From Roseovarius sp. 217 (GTDB lineage: Bacteria; Pseudomonadota; Alphaproteobacteria; Rhodobacterales; Rhodobacteraceae), in assembly GCF_000152845.1 (NCBI RefSeq), contig NZ_CH902584.1:3885562-3949561 (forward strand): 64,000 bases of DNA, in the 5' to 3' direction. The position numbers and the translations under genes were made by a program. Each line of letters begins with the position of its first letter. The stretch's first letter is position 1. Positions 18,674-27,577 of this stretch are shown one piece after another. The notes beneath the pieces were generated by a model. The model was not told the DNA's origin, searched no databases, and saw only the letters and a program-made list of their open reading frames with translations.

Positions 18674-19053
18674 GACGGGGTCAAGACCTGAGCCGAGAGG
18701 CCAGCGACCCCCCGCAATGCCAAGAGAAGATCGGTCAACCTTTGCGCCGTGACATCCCCCCCGGTGCTGATCAGCGCGCGGGCGCGGCCCTCTGGCATCA
18801 GCGGGGTCAGAGTGTCGCGCAGGGTCTCCAGCGTCACCTCTCTGGCATTGACGCGCAGGCCGCCTGCGCTGAGTTGCACAAAGATCGGCGGTGTTTCGGA
18901 TGTCGCAGGGCGGCCTGCCCCAGCCGTCGCCAAATCCACTTCGGAAAATTGCGAGAAGGTCGAGGACAGCATGAAGAACAAGAGAAGCAGAAAGATCACG
19001 TCAATCAGCGAGGTGAGCGACAGCTTGCGCCGGTGAAAGGGGGGGCTACGCAC
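18670..19053 (-). CDS. exbD: ExbD-type biopolymer transport protein (first copy)
   Basis: A 127-residue ExbD with the standard N-terminus RRKLSLTSLIDVIFLLLLFFML, including the proton-carrying Asp of LIDVIF, and a periplasmic domain. I place the start at GTG 19053, which overlaps the exbB stop by 8 bp; longer frames upstream read through exbB. With ExbB and TonB it forms the energising complex for outer-membrane uptake. Confidence 0.92.
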   Translation of the reverse strand: MRSPPFHRRKLSLTSLIDVIFLLLLFFMLSSTFSQFSEVDLATAGAGRPATSETPPIFVQLSAGGLRVNAREVTLETLRDTLTPLMPEGRARALISTGGDVTAQRLTDLLLALRGVAGLSAQVLTPS

Positions 19054-19726
19054 CTTGGGGCACCGCCTGACCCAGCGGGGGCGAGCCGCGCACCACGCGG
19101 TTGTCAGGGCCAAGCACGACGCTGAGCGCGTGATCGGCCAGCGCGCGTTCTTCGGCCATGCGCGATTCGAACCACGACAGCACCACAGAGGCGGGCATCG
19201 CTACGGCAAGCCCTGCGGCGGTAGTCAGCAGTGCCACCCAGATGCCGCCAGCCAACAGCGACGGGTCCACTTGAGAGCCCGCCGATTGCAGCGCCTGAAA
19301 CGCCTCGATCATGCCCAGAACTGTGCCGAAGAGACCAAGCAGCGGCGCCACCTGCGCCACCGTGTCGAGAAAGCGAAACCCGCGTTCGAGCCGGGAAAAC
19401 CGCGCGTCGGCCTCGGCCTCCAGCCGCCGGACGGCGGCGCTGTCGCTGGCCCCGTCGGTCGCGAAGGCGCGCGCGATCACCGGGGCCAGATAGCTGCGCG
19501 ACCCCTCCAAGGTGCGGCGCGCAGCCGTGCTTTGGCCTTGGTCCCATTCGGCGACAGCGGCGCGCAGTGCCAGATGCCGCCCTACGCCAGAGGCGCGGAA
19601 CTGCCAGATCTTGTAGAGGACAACCGCCAGTGTCGCCACGGACATCACACCGATGATGGCAATCACCGGCCCACCCATCTCGATCAACCCATGCAGGCGG
19701 TCAAGCATTGTCTCGGTTCCGTTCAT
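19046..19726 (-). CDS. exbB: ExbB/TolQ family proton channel protein
   Basis: A 226-residue inner-membrane protein with three membrane segments (about 17-38, 120-145 and 160-185). The family signature is present: FRFLDTVAQVAPLLGLFGTVLGMIEAF, followed by GGIWVALLTTAAGLAVAMPA. It is the pentameric core of the ExbBD-TonB motor. Its ATG overlaps the stop of the preceding secreted-protein gene by 4 bp. Confidence 0.95.
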   Translation of the reverse strand: MNGTETMLDRLHGLIEMGGPVIAIIGVMSVATLAVVLYKIWQFRASGVGRHLALRAAVAEWDQGQSTAARRTLEGSRSYLAPVIARAFATDGASDSAAVRRLEAEADARFSRLERGFRFLDTVAQVAPLLGLFGTVLGMIEAFQALQSAGSQVDPSLLAGGIWVALLTTAAGLAVAMPASVVLSWFESRMAEERALADHALSVVLGPDNRVVRGSPPLGQAVPQGA

Positions 19727-20175
19727 CCTGTCACCTCGATCGTGGTCTGGGTCGAGAGGCGCAGCGCGTCGAGGCAGGCACCGGGCGCAATCCCAGCCCC
19801 TTCACAGGTGCCGATCCCGTTGATCAACACCTGTCCGATGTTCTCACAAGTTTGCCCCGCCAGATCGAATTGCCGCACGCGGGGACGCCCCGCAGGCAGG
19901 GTGCCAAAGTCAAAGAGTGTCAGCGTGGCCACCTGCCCCTCGGCATCAAAAAGCACCGCTTCGGCCTCCAGTTTCTCAATCGCCGCCCCCAGATCGTTGC
20001 GAATGACAAAGCTGAGCCGACAGCCCCCCGCCTCGGTCGGGGTCACGGCATTGAGTGCGAGGTCAAGCTGGGGGGACGGGCTGGCGTCTTGCGCCGCACT
20101 GGGCGTGGCTAGCGTGAGGCTGGCGGCACAGAGGACAGCCGCGAGGCAGGGAATGGCGCGATGCGGCGCAGTCAT
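19723..20175 (-). CDS. Secreted protein of unknown function leading the exbB-exbD-exbD-tonB operon
   Basis: A 150-residue protein with a signal peptide (MTAPHRAIPCLAAVLCAAS followed by LTLATPSAAQ). The mature part is beta-rich with four Cys (GGCRLSF, QTCENI, GTCEGA, GACLD). I do not recognise a characterised family. The ATG at 20175 has AAGGAG 6 nt upstream. Its position as the first, translationally coupled gene of the TonB operon suggests a periplasmic helper for iron uptake, but that is inference. Confidence 0.75.
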   Translation of the reverse strand: MTAPHRAIPCLAAVLCAASLTLATPSAAQDASPSPQLDLALNAVTPTEAGGCRLSFVIRNDLGAAIEKLEAEAVLFDAEGQVATLTLFDFGTLPAGRPRVRQFDLAGQTCENIGQVLINGIGTCEGAGIAPGACLDALRLSTQTTIEVTG

Positions 20176-20299
20176 GTCAGGCTCCTTTCGCCCCCGTTTC
20201 GGAGGGCGTGTAAACCGCATGGCTGGCGCTGGGCTGGCACGGTGTGACGAGTAAGATCGGATCGGATCGGTCCGATGGTCGGCATGTGTTATGGCAGAA

Positions 20300-20314
20300 T
20301 AAGTAAAAGAGTCA
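20300..20314 (-). promoter_or_regulatory. Candidate iron-responsive box upstream of the TonB operon
   Basis: Minus strand reads TGACTCTTTTACTTA, one base off the TGA-N9-TCA iron-responsive (IRO/Iron-Rhodo) pattern of alphaproteobacterial RirA/IscR. It shares TTGACTCTTTTA with the site at 63954. It lies about 125 bp upstream of the operon start. Confidence 0.45.
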
Positions 20315-20441
20315 AGTTTATCATCCGGGCTTTGGGACATCTGCCCGCTGCCGGGGTGCGGTGCGTTGCGATGGCGTGACAGGTCTCAAGCTGCGGATTC
20401 TAAACCACTGGTATCAAACAAAAGAGCCAAACGTCACCGCT

Positions 20442-21458
20442 TTAGCAGATCGTCTCTTTCGTCCAATAGCCGGCCGCTGTGAAGCTGGACCGGTCAAACC
20501 CTTGAGACGTCAACCAAAGGCGCGCCTCTGTCGCCTCGGTGCGTTCGGCGGCGAAAAAGACATGGCCGTCGTCGGGCGGCGGCGCGAGCGCGCGCAGCGC
20601 GTCAAGCGGGCCGGTCTGACCCCCGCGCAGCACCCATGTCACGACAAGTCCTGCCGGATGGGCAAGCGGACGGATATCCCCCCGCTCGGGCACGAAGAGT
20701 GTGGCGCTCCCTCGAGTGTCGTCCGGGGCCTCAGCCAGTATCCGGGCGATCACCGGCAGGGCGGTTTCGTCGCCGACAAGGCCACGCCATCCCGCGCTGG
20801 GGGCCCCGGCGCCGCCGGGACCGGTCAGACCAAGGATGGTGCCGGGTGTGACGCGCTCGGTCCAGCCGGTGGTGCGCCCGCCTGCGTGCAGGAAGATGTC
20901 GATCTCAAGCCGCGCCGCCTGTCCGGTGCCATGGAGGATGCGCCGGATCGTGTAGACGGGGCGGTGCCACGCCGTCAGACCGCCGGGCCATTGCGTGACG
21001 CCCTGCACGTCAAGCCTGGGCCACCCTGCGCCCTCGGGACCGAACAGAAGGCGCAGGTGATGACCACCTCCGGCAAAGCGCCCAAGGTCTGGCCCCTCGA
21101 CAATCAAACGGCGATAGGACGGCGACAGACGCCGCATCTCACAGACCCGACCCAGGGCAAAATTGGCGGGATGCGCCCCGGAGGGGGCAGCGTCCCAGGC
21201 AAGGGAGAACGCGCCCTGTGCAGCCTGTTCCGCGAGAAAATCCCGGAGCGATTGCAAGGCGGCGGGGGTCTCGGCGCGCAGGTCTATGAGGGTCTCATCC
21301 GGCTGCGGCACCACGGTGATCAGGGAGTCACCGAAGGGCAGGCGCAGCCCCTCGCCGATGCGAATCGCTGGCAGATTGACCGCCCGCGCCATGTCTTCAA
21401 AGAGCCGTGTGGCTTGGGGGCCAGCCATAGGCAAACGGGCCTGAGCGGTTTGGGTCAT
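20442..21458 (-). CDS. Siderophore-interacting ferric reductase with N-terminal DUF2218 domain
   Basis: A 338-residue fusion. Residues about 8-80 (LFEDMARAVNLP through GDSLITVVPQPDETLIDLRA) match DUF2218. Residues about 95-338 are a FAD-binding_9/SIP flavoreductase with the FAD segment RRLSPSYRRLIVEG and the C-terminal NAD(P)H part (GDETALPVIARIL). Such enzymes release iron from siderophores in the cytoplasm by reduction. The ATG at 21458 has GGAG 5 nt upstream. Divergent from the AraC regulator; likely iron-controlled. Confidence 0.9.
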   Translation of the reverse strand: MTQTAQARLPMAGPQATRLFEDMARAVNLPAIRIGEGLRLPFGDSLITVVPQPDETLIDLRAETPAALQSLRDFLAEQAAQGAFSLAWDAAPSGAHPANFALGRVCEMRRLSPSYRRLIVEGPDLGRFAGGGHHLRLLFGPEGAGWPRLDVQGVTQWPGGLTAWHRPVYTIRRILHGTGQAARLEIDIFLHAGGRTTGWTERVTPGTILGLTGPGGAGAPSAGWRGLVGDETALPVIARILAEAPDDTRGSATLFVPERGDIRPLAHPAGLVVTWVLRGGQTGPLDALRALAPPPDDGHVFFAAERTEATEARLWLTSQGFDRSSFTAAGYWTKETIC

Positions 21459-21498
21459 CGTGTCTCCGGGGTCATTTTCGCCTTTGTGATCCAATACC

Positions 21499-21513
21499 TG
21501 ATGTAATTTGTCA
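21499..21513. promoter_or_regulatory. Candidate iron-responsive TGA-N9-TCA box
   Basis: TGATGTAATTTGTCA fits the TGA-N9-TCA RirA/IscR-type box exactly and lies in the divergent promoter between the reductase and the AraC gene. It overlaps a minus-strand TTGACA that could be the reductase -35 element. The pattern is short and can occur by chance. Confidence 0.45.
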
Positions 21514-21661
21514 ACATTTTATCTTTTCCGTCCCGGCACCGCCTTGACCCCGGCTGTGGAATGCGACAGAGCCAGAGATGCTCAGCGAGACACCTCACGG
21601 CAGGTGGGCCAGGCCCCTTTCGTTCCTCCCTTGGACCGCCCTAGCCCCGGATCGCCCCGTC

Positions 21662-22600
21662 ATGAGCTTTATGCCCCGCATCACCGCCGAAACACGCGCC
21701 ATCGAAACGCTGCGCCCCTTGGCGTGGCGGCGGTGGCCGGGGGTGATTGCCGATGTCTGGCATGTGCGCGGTGCGGCGGGGGGCGGTGGCTATTACCTGT
21801 CCCCCTACCCCCGGCTGGTGGTCTTTCTTGAGGGGGGGGCCGCGGCAATGCGTCTGCGTGCGCAAGCGGATGCCGCATGGTGCGCAGGTGTTGGAGCGTT
21901 CTATGTGCCGGGGGGGCAACCGCTCTGGAGCGACCTGCGGCACACACAGGATTTTGCCCATCTCGACCTGCATCTGGAACCGGGGCCGCTGTTGCACCGG
22001 CTGTGCCCCGTGGCCTCGGAAGCGCGGACCGAGGCGCTGCATCTCTTGCCTGCGGAGGGGGCGGGATATGGCCGCGTGCGGTCCATGGCCGAGATCATCG
22101 CGCAAGAGGTCGACAGCCCACAGCGCTCTGATCTGATGCTGGACGGGTTGGTGACCGCCATTCTGGCCGAGGTTCTGGGGTTGGAGGCCGTGCCTGCCGA
22201 TCCCATGGGGCGCGGCGGTCTCTCCCCCCATATGATCCGGCGACTGGATCAGTTCACGCGGGACAATCTGCATCGGCGGATGACGGTGCCGGATCTGGCA
22301 GAGGTTGCGGGTCTCTCGGAGAGTTGGTTCGCGCGGGCCTTCAAGCAGAGCCTCAACACAACGCCGCAACGCTGGCTGATGCAGACCCGCATCGCCCGCG
22401 CGACCGAGTTGATGGCGGATCCCGCGCTGGGACTGGCCGAGATCGCCGCCGCGACCGGGTTTGCCGATCAGGCGCATCTCACGCGCGCCTTTGGGGCGGT
22501 GCATGGGCAGACGCCCGGTGCGTGGCGGCGGGCAAGATTGGGCGGGACTCGTTCAAAGCCCGGAGGTCTGGTTCAAGCGACAAGTCATATCCTGAGTTAA
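21662..22600 (+). CDS. AraC-family transcriptional regulator of the siderophore cluster
   Basis: About 312 residues. The N-terminal half is a cupin-like ligand-binding domain and the C-terminal half (about 205-295) carries two helix-turn-helices: MTVPDLAEVAGLSESWFARAF and LAEIAAATGFADQAHLTRAF. AraC regulators beside TonB-dependent receptors commonly respond to the cognate ferric siderophore. The ATG at 21662 or 21671 is possible; no strong ribosome site distinguishes them. The receptor gene begins about 30 bp downstream, so both may be on one transcript. Confidence 0.88.
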   Translation: MSFMPRITAETRAIETLRPLAWRRWPGVIADVWHVRGAAGGGGYYLSPYPRLVVFLEGGAAAMRLRAQADAAWCAGVGAFYVPGGQPLWSDLRHTQDFAHLDLHLEPGPLLHRLCPVASEARTEALHLLPAEGAGYGRVRSMAEIIAQEVDSPQRSDLMLDGLVTAILAEVLGLEAVPADPMGRGGLSPHMIRRLDQFTRDNLHRRMTVPDLAEVAGLSESWFARAFKQSLNTTPQRWLMQTRIARATELMADPALGLAEIAAATGFADQAHLTRAFGAVHGQTPGAWRRARLGGTRSKPGGLVQATSHILS

Positions 22601-22632
22601 AGAGTCGGAAAATATATGACATGGAAACCGAT

Positions 22633-24744
22633 ATGAAACAGACCGTCCGCCTTTCTTTGCTGGCCAGCGCGAGCCTCTTGGTGCTGGCCTCTGCCGCTGC
22701 GGCCCAATCCACCGCTGACCTGATGTATCTGGGCGAGCTTGACCTGGAGAGCGGCTATGATCCGTCGGCCCCGGTGCCGGGTTATGTCGCCACCACGGCG
22801 CAAACTGCCACCAAAACCGGCACGCCGATTCTTGAGACGCAGCAATCGGTGTCGGTGATCACCGGCGAGCAGATCGAGGATCAGGGGGCGACGACGCTGG
22901 GCGATACGCTGGGCTTTACCGCTGGCGTTCTGGCGCAGCCCTTTGGCACCGATCCGCGGTTCGACAGCCCGTCGATCCGGGGGTTCAGCGCCAACAATGC
23001 GCAATATCTCAACGGGTTGCGGATCCTGCGCGATTTCGGCGCGCCCTCCTTTGAGATCTATTCGCTGGAGCGGATCGAAGTGCTGCGCGGCCCGTCCTCG
23101 GTGCTCTACGGGTCGGGAAATCCGGGCGGGATCATCAATCAGGTCCAAAAACGCGCGCAACGGCTCAGCTTTGGCGAAGTGGGTGTCGGCGTCGGTGACC
23201 CCAAGGCGACGGAAGGCTTTGTCGATTTCAACCATGTCTTTTCGGACAAGTTCTCGGCGCGGTTGACCACGGTGGTTCGGGACAGTCAGGAAGATATCGC
23301 GGAGCTCGAGACCACGCGCAAATATCTTGGCCTGGCCACACGCTGGGATGTCACCGATGCGACGGTGCTGCAATTTCTGGGCTCTTGGCAAAAGGACGAT
23401 CCGATCACGCCCGCCGGGGTGCCGTTTGATCTGACCCTGACCGAACAGGGCAAGGATCTGCGCGAATTCTATGCCGGTGATCCCAATGATGACCGCAGCG
23501 ACCGCGAGACACTCAACCTCGGGTTTGAGTTGCGCCATGAGTTCAGCAATGACTGGGCGCTCGACGCAGGATTCCGTTACCAGAAGTTCGATTGGGATTA
23601 CAGCGGGTTCTATGTCGATAACGCGGTGCCGGACGGTGACACGATCACGCGCGGCGGCATCAATCAGGTCGAGGACAGCACGACGCTCAATCTCGACACC
23701 CGCATCACCGGTTCGGCGCAGACCGGGGCGGTGACGCATGATCTGCTCGTTGGTGTCGATCTGCGGCATTACGATATCGAGGACAGCACGGAGTTCATGT
23801 TCGCCGACCCGATCAGCTTTGACACCCCGGTCTACAACGGGGCCAATCTGACCGCGCCGTGGTTTATCCAGAGCAATGATCTGGAGCTGGAGCAGATGGG
23901 TATCTATGCGCAGGACGAGATGAGCCTTGGCAATTGGCGCGGCTCGCTGGCGCTGCGGCATGACTGGGCAGACCAGAGCGGCACCACCTTTACCAATTTC
24001 GCTGGCGCATCTCCGGTCGATCAGAGCGACGAGGCCACCACCTATCGGTTGGGTCTGTCCTATGTCACGGATCAGGGTGTTGCGCCCTACCTGAGCTATG
24101 CCACCTCGTTCGATCCTGAAATCGGGGTGGATATCGCCGGCAACACGCTTGATCCAACCGAAGGCAAGCAATGGGAAGTCGGGGTGAAATATCAGCCGCT
24201 CGGGTTCAACGGGTTCTTCAGTATCGCCCTCTTCGATCTGGAACAGACCAATCTGAGCACCACCGTCACCGAAGGCGGCATCACCGGCATCCGGCAGATC
24301 GGCACCGTCCGCTCGCAAGGGTTGGAGATTGAAGGAACGGTCGATCTCGAGAATGGCTGGAGCCTGCGCGGCGCCTATACCTATAACGAGGCCGAGCAGC
24401 GCCGTGGCGACAATCCCGGCAACGATCTACCCAATGCGCCGCAGCATAACGCAAGCCTTTGGGTAAGCTATGAATTCGCCAACACCTCGGCGCTCGACGG
24501 GCTGCAACTGGGCGGTGGCGTGCGCTATATCGGCGAACGGTTCGGGGACGCGGCCAATCTCTTCAAGTCCGAGGACGTGACACTGCTCGATCTGCGCGCG
24601 GCGTATGAAATCACCGAGAACACGCATTTTTCGGTCAATGTCACCAATCTGACCGACGAGGTCTATGTCGCGAATTGCGGCGGGTTCGGGTGTTTCTACG
24701 GGGATGGTCGAACGGTGCAGGCGCGTTTGACCTACAAGTGGTAG
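22633..24744 (+). CDS. TonB-dependent siderophore receptor
   Basis: A 703-residue outer-membrane receptor of the FhuA/FoxA class. It has a signal peptide (MKQTVRLSLLASASLLVLAS), a plug domain (SVSVITGEQIEDQGATTLGD; RGFSANN; LERIEVLRGPSSVLYGSGNPGG) and a 22-strand barrel ending in a terminal aromatic residue (ARLTYKW). The start at 22633 has GGAA 6 nt upstream; an ATG 12 nt earlier is an alternative. The ligand is unknown, but downstream FhuBCD-like genes point to a hydroxamate-type siderophore. Confidence 0.94.
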   Translation: MKQTVRLSLLASASLLVLASAAAAQSTADLMYLGELDLESGYDPSAPVPGYVATTAQTATKTGTPILETQQSVSVITGEQIEDQGATTLGDTLGFTAGVLAQPFGTDPRFDSPSIRGFSANNAQYLNGLRILRDFGAPSFEIYSLERIEVLRGPSSVLYGSGNPGGIINQVQKRAQRLSFGEVGVGVGDPKATEGFVDFNHVFSDKFSARLTTVVRDSQEDIAELETTRKYLGLATRWDVTDATVLQFLGSWQKDDPITPAGVPFDLTLTEQGKDLREFYAGDPNDDRSDRETLNLGFELRHEFSNDWALDAGFRYQKFDWDYSGFYVDNAVPDGDTITRGGINQVEDSTTLNLDTRITGSAQTGAVTHDLLVGVDLRHYDIEDSTEFMFADPISFDTPVYNGANLTAPWFIQSNDLELEQMGIYAQDEMSLGNWRGSLALRHDWADQSGTTFTNFAGASPVDQSDEATTYRLGLSYVTDQGVAPYLSYATSFDPEIGVDIAGNTLDPTEGKQWEVGVKYQPLGFNGFFSIALFDLEQTNLSTTVTEGGITGIRQIGTVRSQGLEIEGTVDLENGWSLRGAYTYNEAEQRRGDNPGNDLPNAPQHNASLWVSYEFANTSALDGLQLGGGVRYIGERFGDAANLFKSEDVTLLDLRAAYEITENTHFSVNVTNLTDEVYVANCGGFGCFYGDGRTVQARLTYKW

Positions 24745-25616
24745 ACGCGGCACGGATCGGACGCCGCGCCTTTCTCGGAGGGATGATCGCGCTCTGGGGA
24801 CTGCCCGCACAGGCGGGCGGTCCCCGCCTCGCGGCCATCGACTGGGCGATGCTCGAGACCGCTATGGCGCTGGGCGTGGTCCCGGTCGCGGCCTGCGAGT
24901 TGATCCGCTACCGCGCCGATGCGGTCCGGCCCGAGATTCCGGCGCAAACCGTCGATCTGGGGCTGCGCGGATCGCCGAATTTCGAACTGTTGCAGCTCAC
25001 CCGACCCGAACTCATTCTGTCGTCGCCCTATTACACAGGAATCGCACCGCGTCTTGGGTCGATTGCAGAGGTGATGAGCCTGCCCTTTTACATCCCCGGC
25101 GAGTCGCCTTGGCCCAAGGCGCTGGCGGCGTTGCACGCGCTGGCGGACCGGCTCGACCTGCCGCATGTGGCCGCACGCGTCGCCGCAGAGACAGAGGCGG
25201 AACTGGCCGCGCATGCGCGTCGACTGACCCTGTGGCGGGATCGACCGGTCTATATCATCGAGATCGGCGATGCGCGGCATGTCCGGGCCTTTGGCGCAGA
25301 CAGCATGTTTGGCGCGGTCCTCGAACGGCTGGGGCTGGAAAACGCGTGGTCGCGCAGCACGCGCTTTGCCTTTGCCGCACCCTTGCCCCTCGAGCGGTTG
25401 GCAGAGCGACCCGAGGCGCGAATCGTGCTGGTGTCAGATATCCCTATTGTGGCACGGCGGGCGCTGGCGCGTTCGGTTCTGTGGAACCGGTTGGGGCCGG
25501 TGGCCAATGGTCGGGTGTCGATGTTGGGCGAGATCAACCCCTTTGGCGGCGTCCCGGCCGGGCTGCGGTTCGCGCGGTTGATGACCACCGCTGCCACGGC
25601 GGAGCAGGCCGGATGA
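24738..25616 (+). CDS. Periplasmic iron-siderophore binding protein (FhuD-like)
   Basis: About 292 residues of the Fe3+-siderophore binding-protein fold (class III, long central helix). An N-terminal twin-arginine motif (IGRRAFLGG) suggests Tat export. Recognisable segments are RLAAIDWAMLETAMALGVVPVA, ELLQLTRPELILSSP and LGEINPFGGVP. I use the GTG at 24738, which overlaps the receptor stop. The following permease gene starts in an ATGA overlap. Confidence 0.9.
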   Translation: MVDAARIGRRAFLGGMIALWGLPAQAGGPRLAAIDWAMLETAMALGVVPVAACELIRYRADAVRPEIPAQTVDLGLRGSPNFELLQLTRPELILSSPYYTGIAPRLGSIAEVMSLPFYIPGESPWPKALAALHALADRLDLPHVAARVAAETEAELAAHARRLTLWRDRPVYIIEIGDARHVRAFGADSMFGAVLERLGLENAWSRSTRFAFAAPLPLERLAERPEARIVLVSDIPIVARRALARSVLWNRLGPVANGRVSMLGEINPFGGVPAGLRFARLMTTAATAEQAG

Positions 25617-27577
25617 CCGCGCGCGCGGCGCTCTGCTATGGGGTGGCCTTGGCGCTGTCCCTGACGCTCTGGGTCTTGGCCGCACCCGTGCTTCCGACCG
25701 GTGGCTGGCCTCTGCCACCCTATGATGCCGAGGTATTGGGGCTCGATGCAATTCTGCTGGCCTATGGGCATATGCCGCGCGGGTTGATCGCCTTGGTTGC
25801 CGGGGCGGCCCTCGGGTTGTCGGGGGCGCTCTTGCAACTTGTGCTTCGCAATCCCATTGCCGATCCCTCGACGCTGGGCCTGTCGTCGGGAGCGCAACTG
25901 GCGCTGATCGCTGCGACGGTCCTGATGCCGGAGCTGCTCGGATTTGGCCGGTGGCCGGTGGCTCTGGCCGGAGCGGCGGTGGCGGCGGCGCTGGTGATGG
26001 GGATTGGTGCCGCGCGGAATTTTCATCCCGTGACCATGGTGATCGCGGGCATGCTGGTCGGGCTCTTTGCCTCGAGCCTTGCGGCGGCGATGACACTGGC
26101 ACAGGGGCAATACCTGTTTTCACTGGTGGTCTGGACGGGGGGATCGCTGGTGCAGACCGGCTGGACCCCGGTTGGCACGCTGGCGCTAGTTCTGACAGCG
26201 GCTGGCGGTGCGGCGGCGTTGATCCTGCGCCCGCTGGAGGTGATGCGGATCGAGGAGACAGGCGCACGGGCGCTGGGGCTCAATGTCGGACGGCTGCGCG
26301 TCTTGGCCGTGCTGCTGGCGACCGTGCTCGCGGCGAGCGTGTCGGCAACGGTGGGGCTTGTCGCCTTTGTCGGGCTTGCGGCTCCGGCACTCGCGCGGGG
26401 TCTGGGCGCGCGCAGCCCGGCGCAGATCCTGATCCATGCGCCCCTTGCCGGGGCGCTGCTGCTGTCATTGTGTGACGGGCTGGTGCTGATGGCAGCGCAG
26501 GCCGGGGGCGAGATGTTTCCGACCGGGGCGATCACCGGGCTGATCGGTGGGCCGCTCCTGCTATGGCTTTTGCCGCGATTGCGCGGCACACCGCCACCTG
26601 CAAGCGAAGACATACCGCGCCGTCTGAGGCGGCCGAGCCTGTTGCTCTGGGCGCTGCTGGGACTGAGCTGCGGGGCCTTGACGGTGCTGGCGCTGGTCGG
26701 GCGTGTGCCGGGGGGCTGGGCGCTGCTTGACGCCGAAACGCTGGCGATGTTTCTGCCCAACCGTTTGCCGCGCCTTATGGGGGCAGCGGCGGCGGGTGGG
26801 TTGCTGGCCTTGGCCGGTGCGCTCTTGCAACGGCTGACGGCCAATCCTCTGGCCTCGCCAGAAGTGCTGGGTGTCTCTGGCGGTGCAGCGATGGGCTATG
26901 CGGCGGTGCTCTTTGCCACGGCGGCACCCTCGGCTCTTGGGCTCACCGGCGGGGCGGCAGCGGGGGGGTCGCTGGCCCTTGTGGTTCTGGCGGGCGTCGC
27001 TCTGGGGCACGAGATGCGGCCCGAACGGGTGCTCTTGGCAGGCATCGCGGTTTCGGCGCTGGCGGCGGCCGTGCTGTCAACGCTGATGGCGGCGGGAACG
27101 GCGAAATCCTTTGCCATTCTGGCGTGGCTGAGTGGCTCGGCCGCCACTCTTGGACCGCTGGGCGCGGCGCTCTTGTGTACTATCCTGCTGGTGCTTTTTG
27201 CGGTGGCGGTGGCGATGGGGCGCTGGCTCTCGATCCTGCCGCTCGGCGGGGCTGTGGCGCAGGGATTGGGCGTGCCGGTGCGCCGGACCTCGGGGCTGAT
27301 CGTGCTGGTCGCGGGACTGGCAACGGGGGCCGCGACGGTCCTGGTCGGGCCGCTGAGCTTTGTCGGGCTGATGGCGCCGCATCTGGCGCGGCGGATTGGA
27401 TTGGCGCGGGCGGTCGATCATGTTGCGGGCAGCGTGTTGATCGGGGCGATTCTGATGCTGGCCGCCGATTTCGGGGCGCGCATGGCGAGCTTTCCCTATG
27501 ATCTGCCGCTTGGTCTCTTTGCCTCGCTCTTGGGCACGCCCTGGCTGATCTGGTTGATGGTAAGGAGACCCGCATGA
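25613..27577 (+). CDS. fhuB: Double-length iron-siderophore ABC permease (FhuB-like)
   Basis: A 654-residue inner-membrane permease made of two FecCD-type halves (about 1-325 and 335-654), so one polypeptide supplies both transmembrane domains, as in FhuB. Each half repeats the family signatures: GLSGALLQLVLRNPIADPSTLG and LAGALLQRLTANPLASPEVLG, then GLVAFVGLAAPALAR and GPLSFVGLMAPHLARR. It couples to the ATPase gene by another ATGA overlap (27574-27577). Confidence 0.94.
   Translation: MTARAALCYGVALALSLTLWVLAAPVLPTGGWPLPPYDAEVLGLDAILLAYGHMPRGLIALVAGAALGLSGALLQLVLRNPIADPSTLGLSSGAQLALIAATVLMPELLGFGRWPVALAGAAVAAALVMGIGAARNFHPVTMVIAGMLVGLFASSLAAAMTLAQGQYLFSLVVWTGGSLVQTGWTPVGTLALVLTAAGGAAALILRPLEVMRIEETGARALGLNVGRLRVLAVLLATVLAASVSATVGLVAFVGLAAPALARGLGARSPAQILIHAPLAGALLLSLCDGLVLMAAQAGGEMFPTGAITGLIGGPLLLWLLPRLRGTPPPASEDIPRRLRRPSLLLWALLGLSCGALTVLALVGRVPGGWALLDAETLAMFLPNRLPRLMGAAAAGGLLALAGALLQRLTANPLASPEVLGVSGGAAMGYAAVLFATAAPSALGLTGGAAAGGSLALVVLAGVALGHEMRPERVLLAGIAVSALAAAVLSTLMAAGTAKSFAILAWLSGSAATLGPLGAALLCTILLVLFAVAVAMGRWLSILPLGGAVAQGLGVPVRRTSGLIVLVAGLATGAATVLVGPLSFVGLMAPHLARRIGLARAVDHVAGSVLIGAILMLAADFGARMASFPYDLPLGLFASLLGTPWLIWLMVRRPA

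Noticed and set aside
22597..24318. 573-codon frame antisense to the siderophore receptor
   Set aside because: Mirror frame of a high-GC gene; Arg/Gln/His-rich, no motif, while the plus strand encodes a clear receptor.
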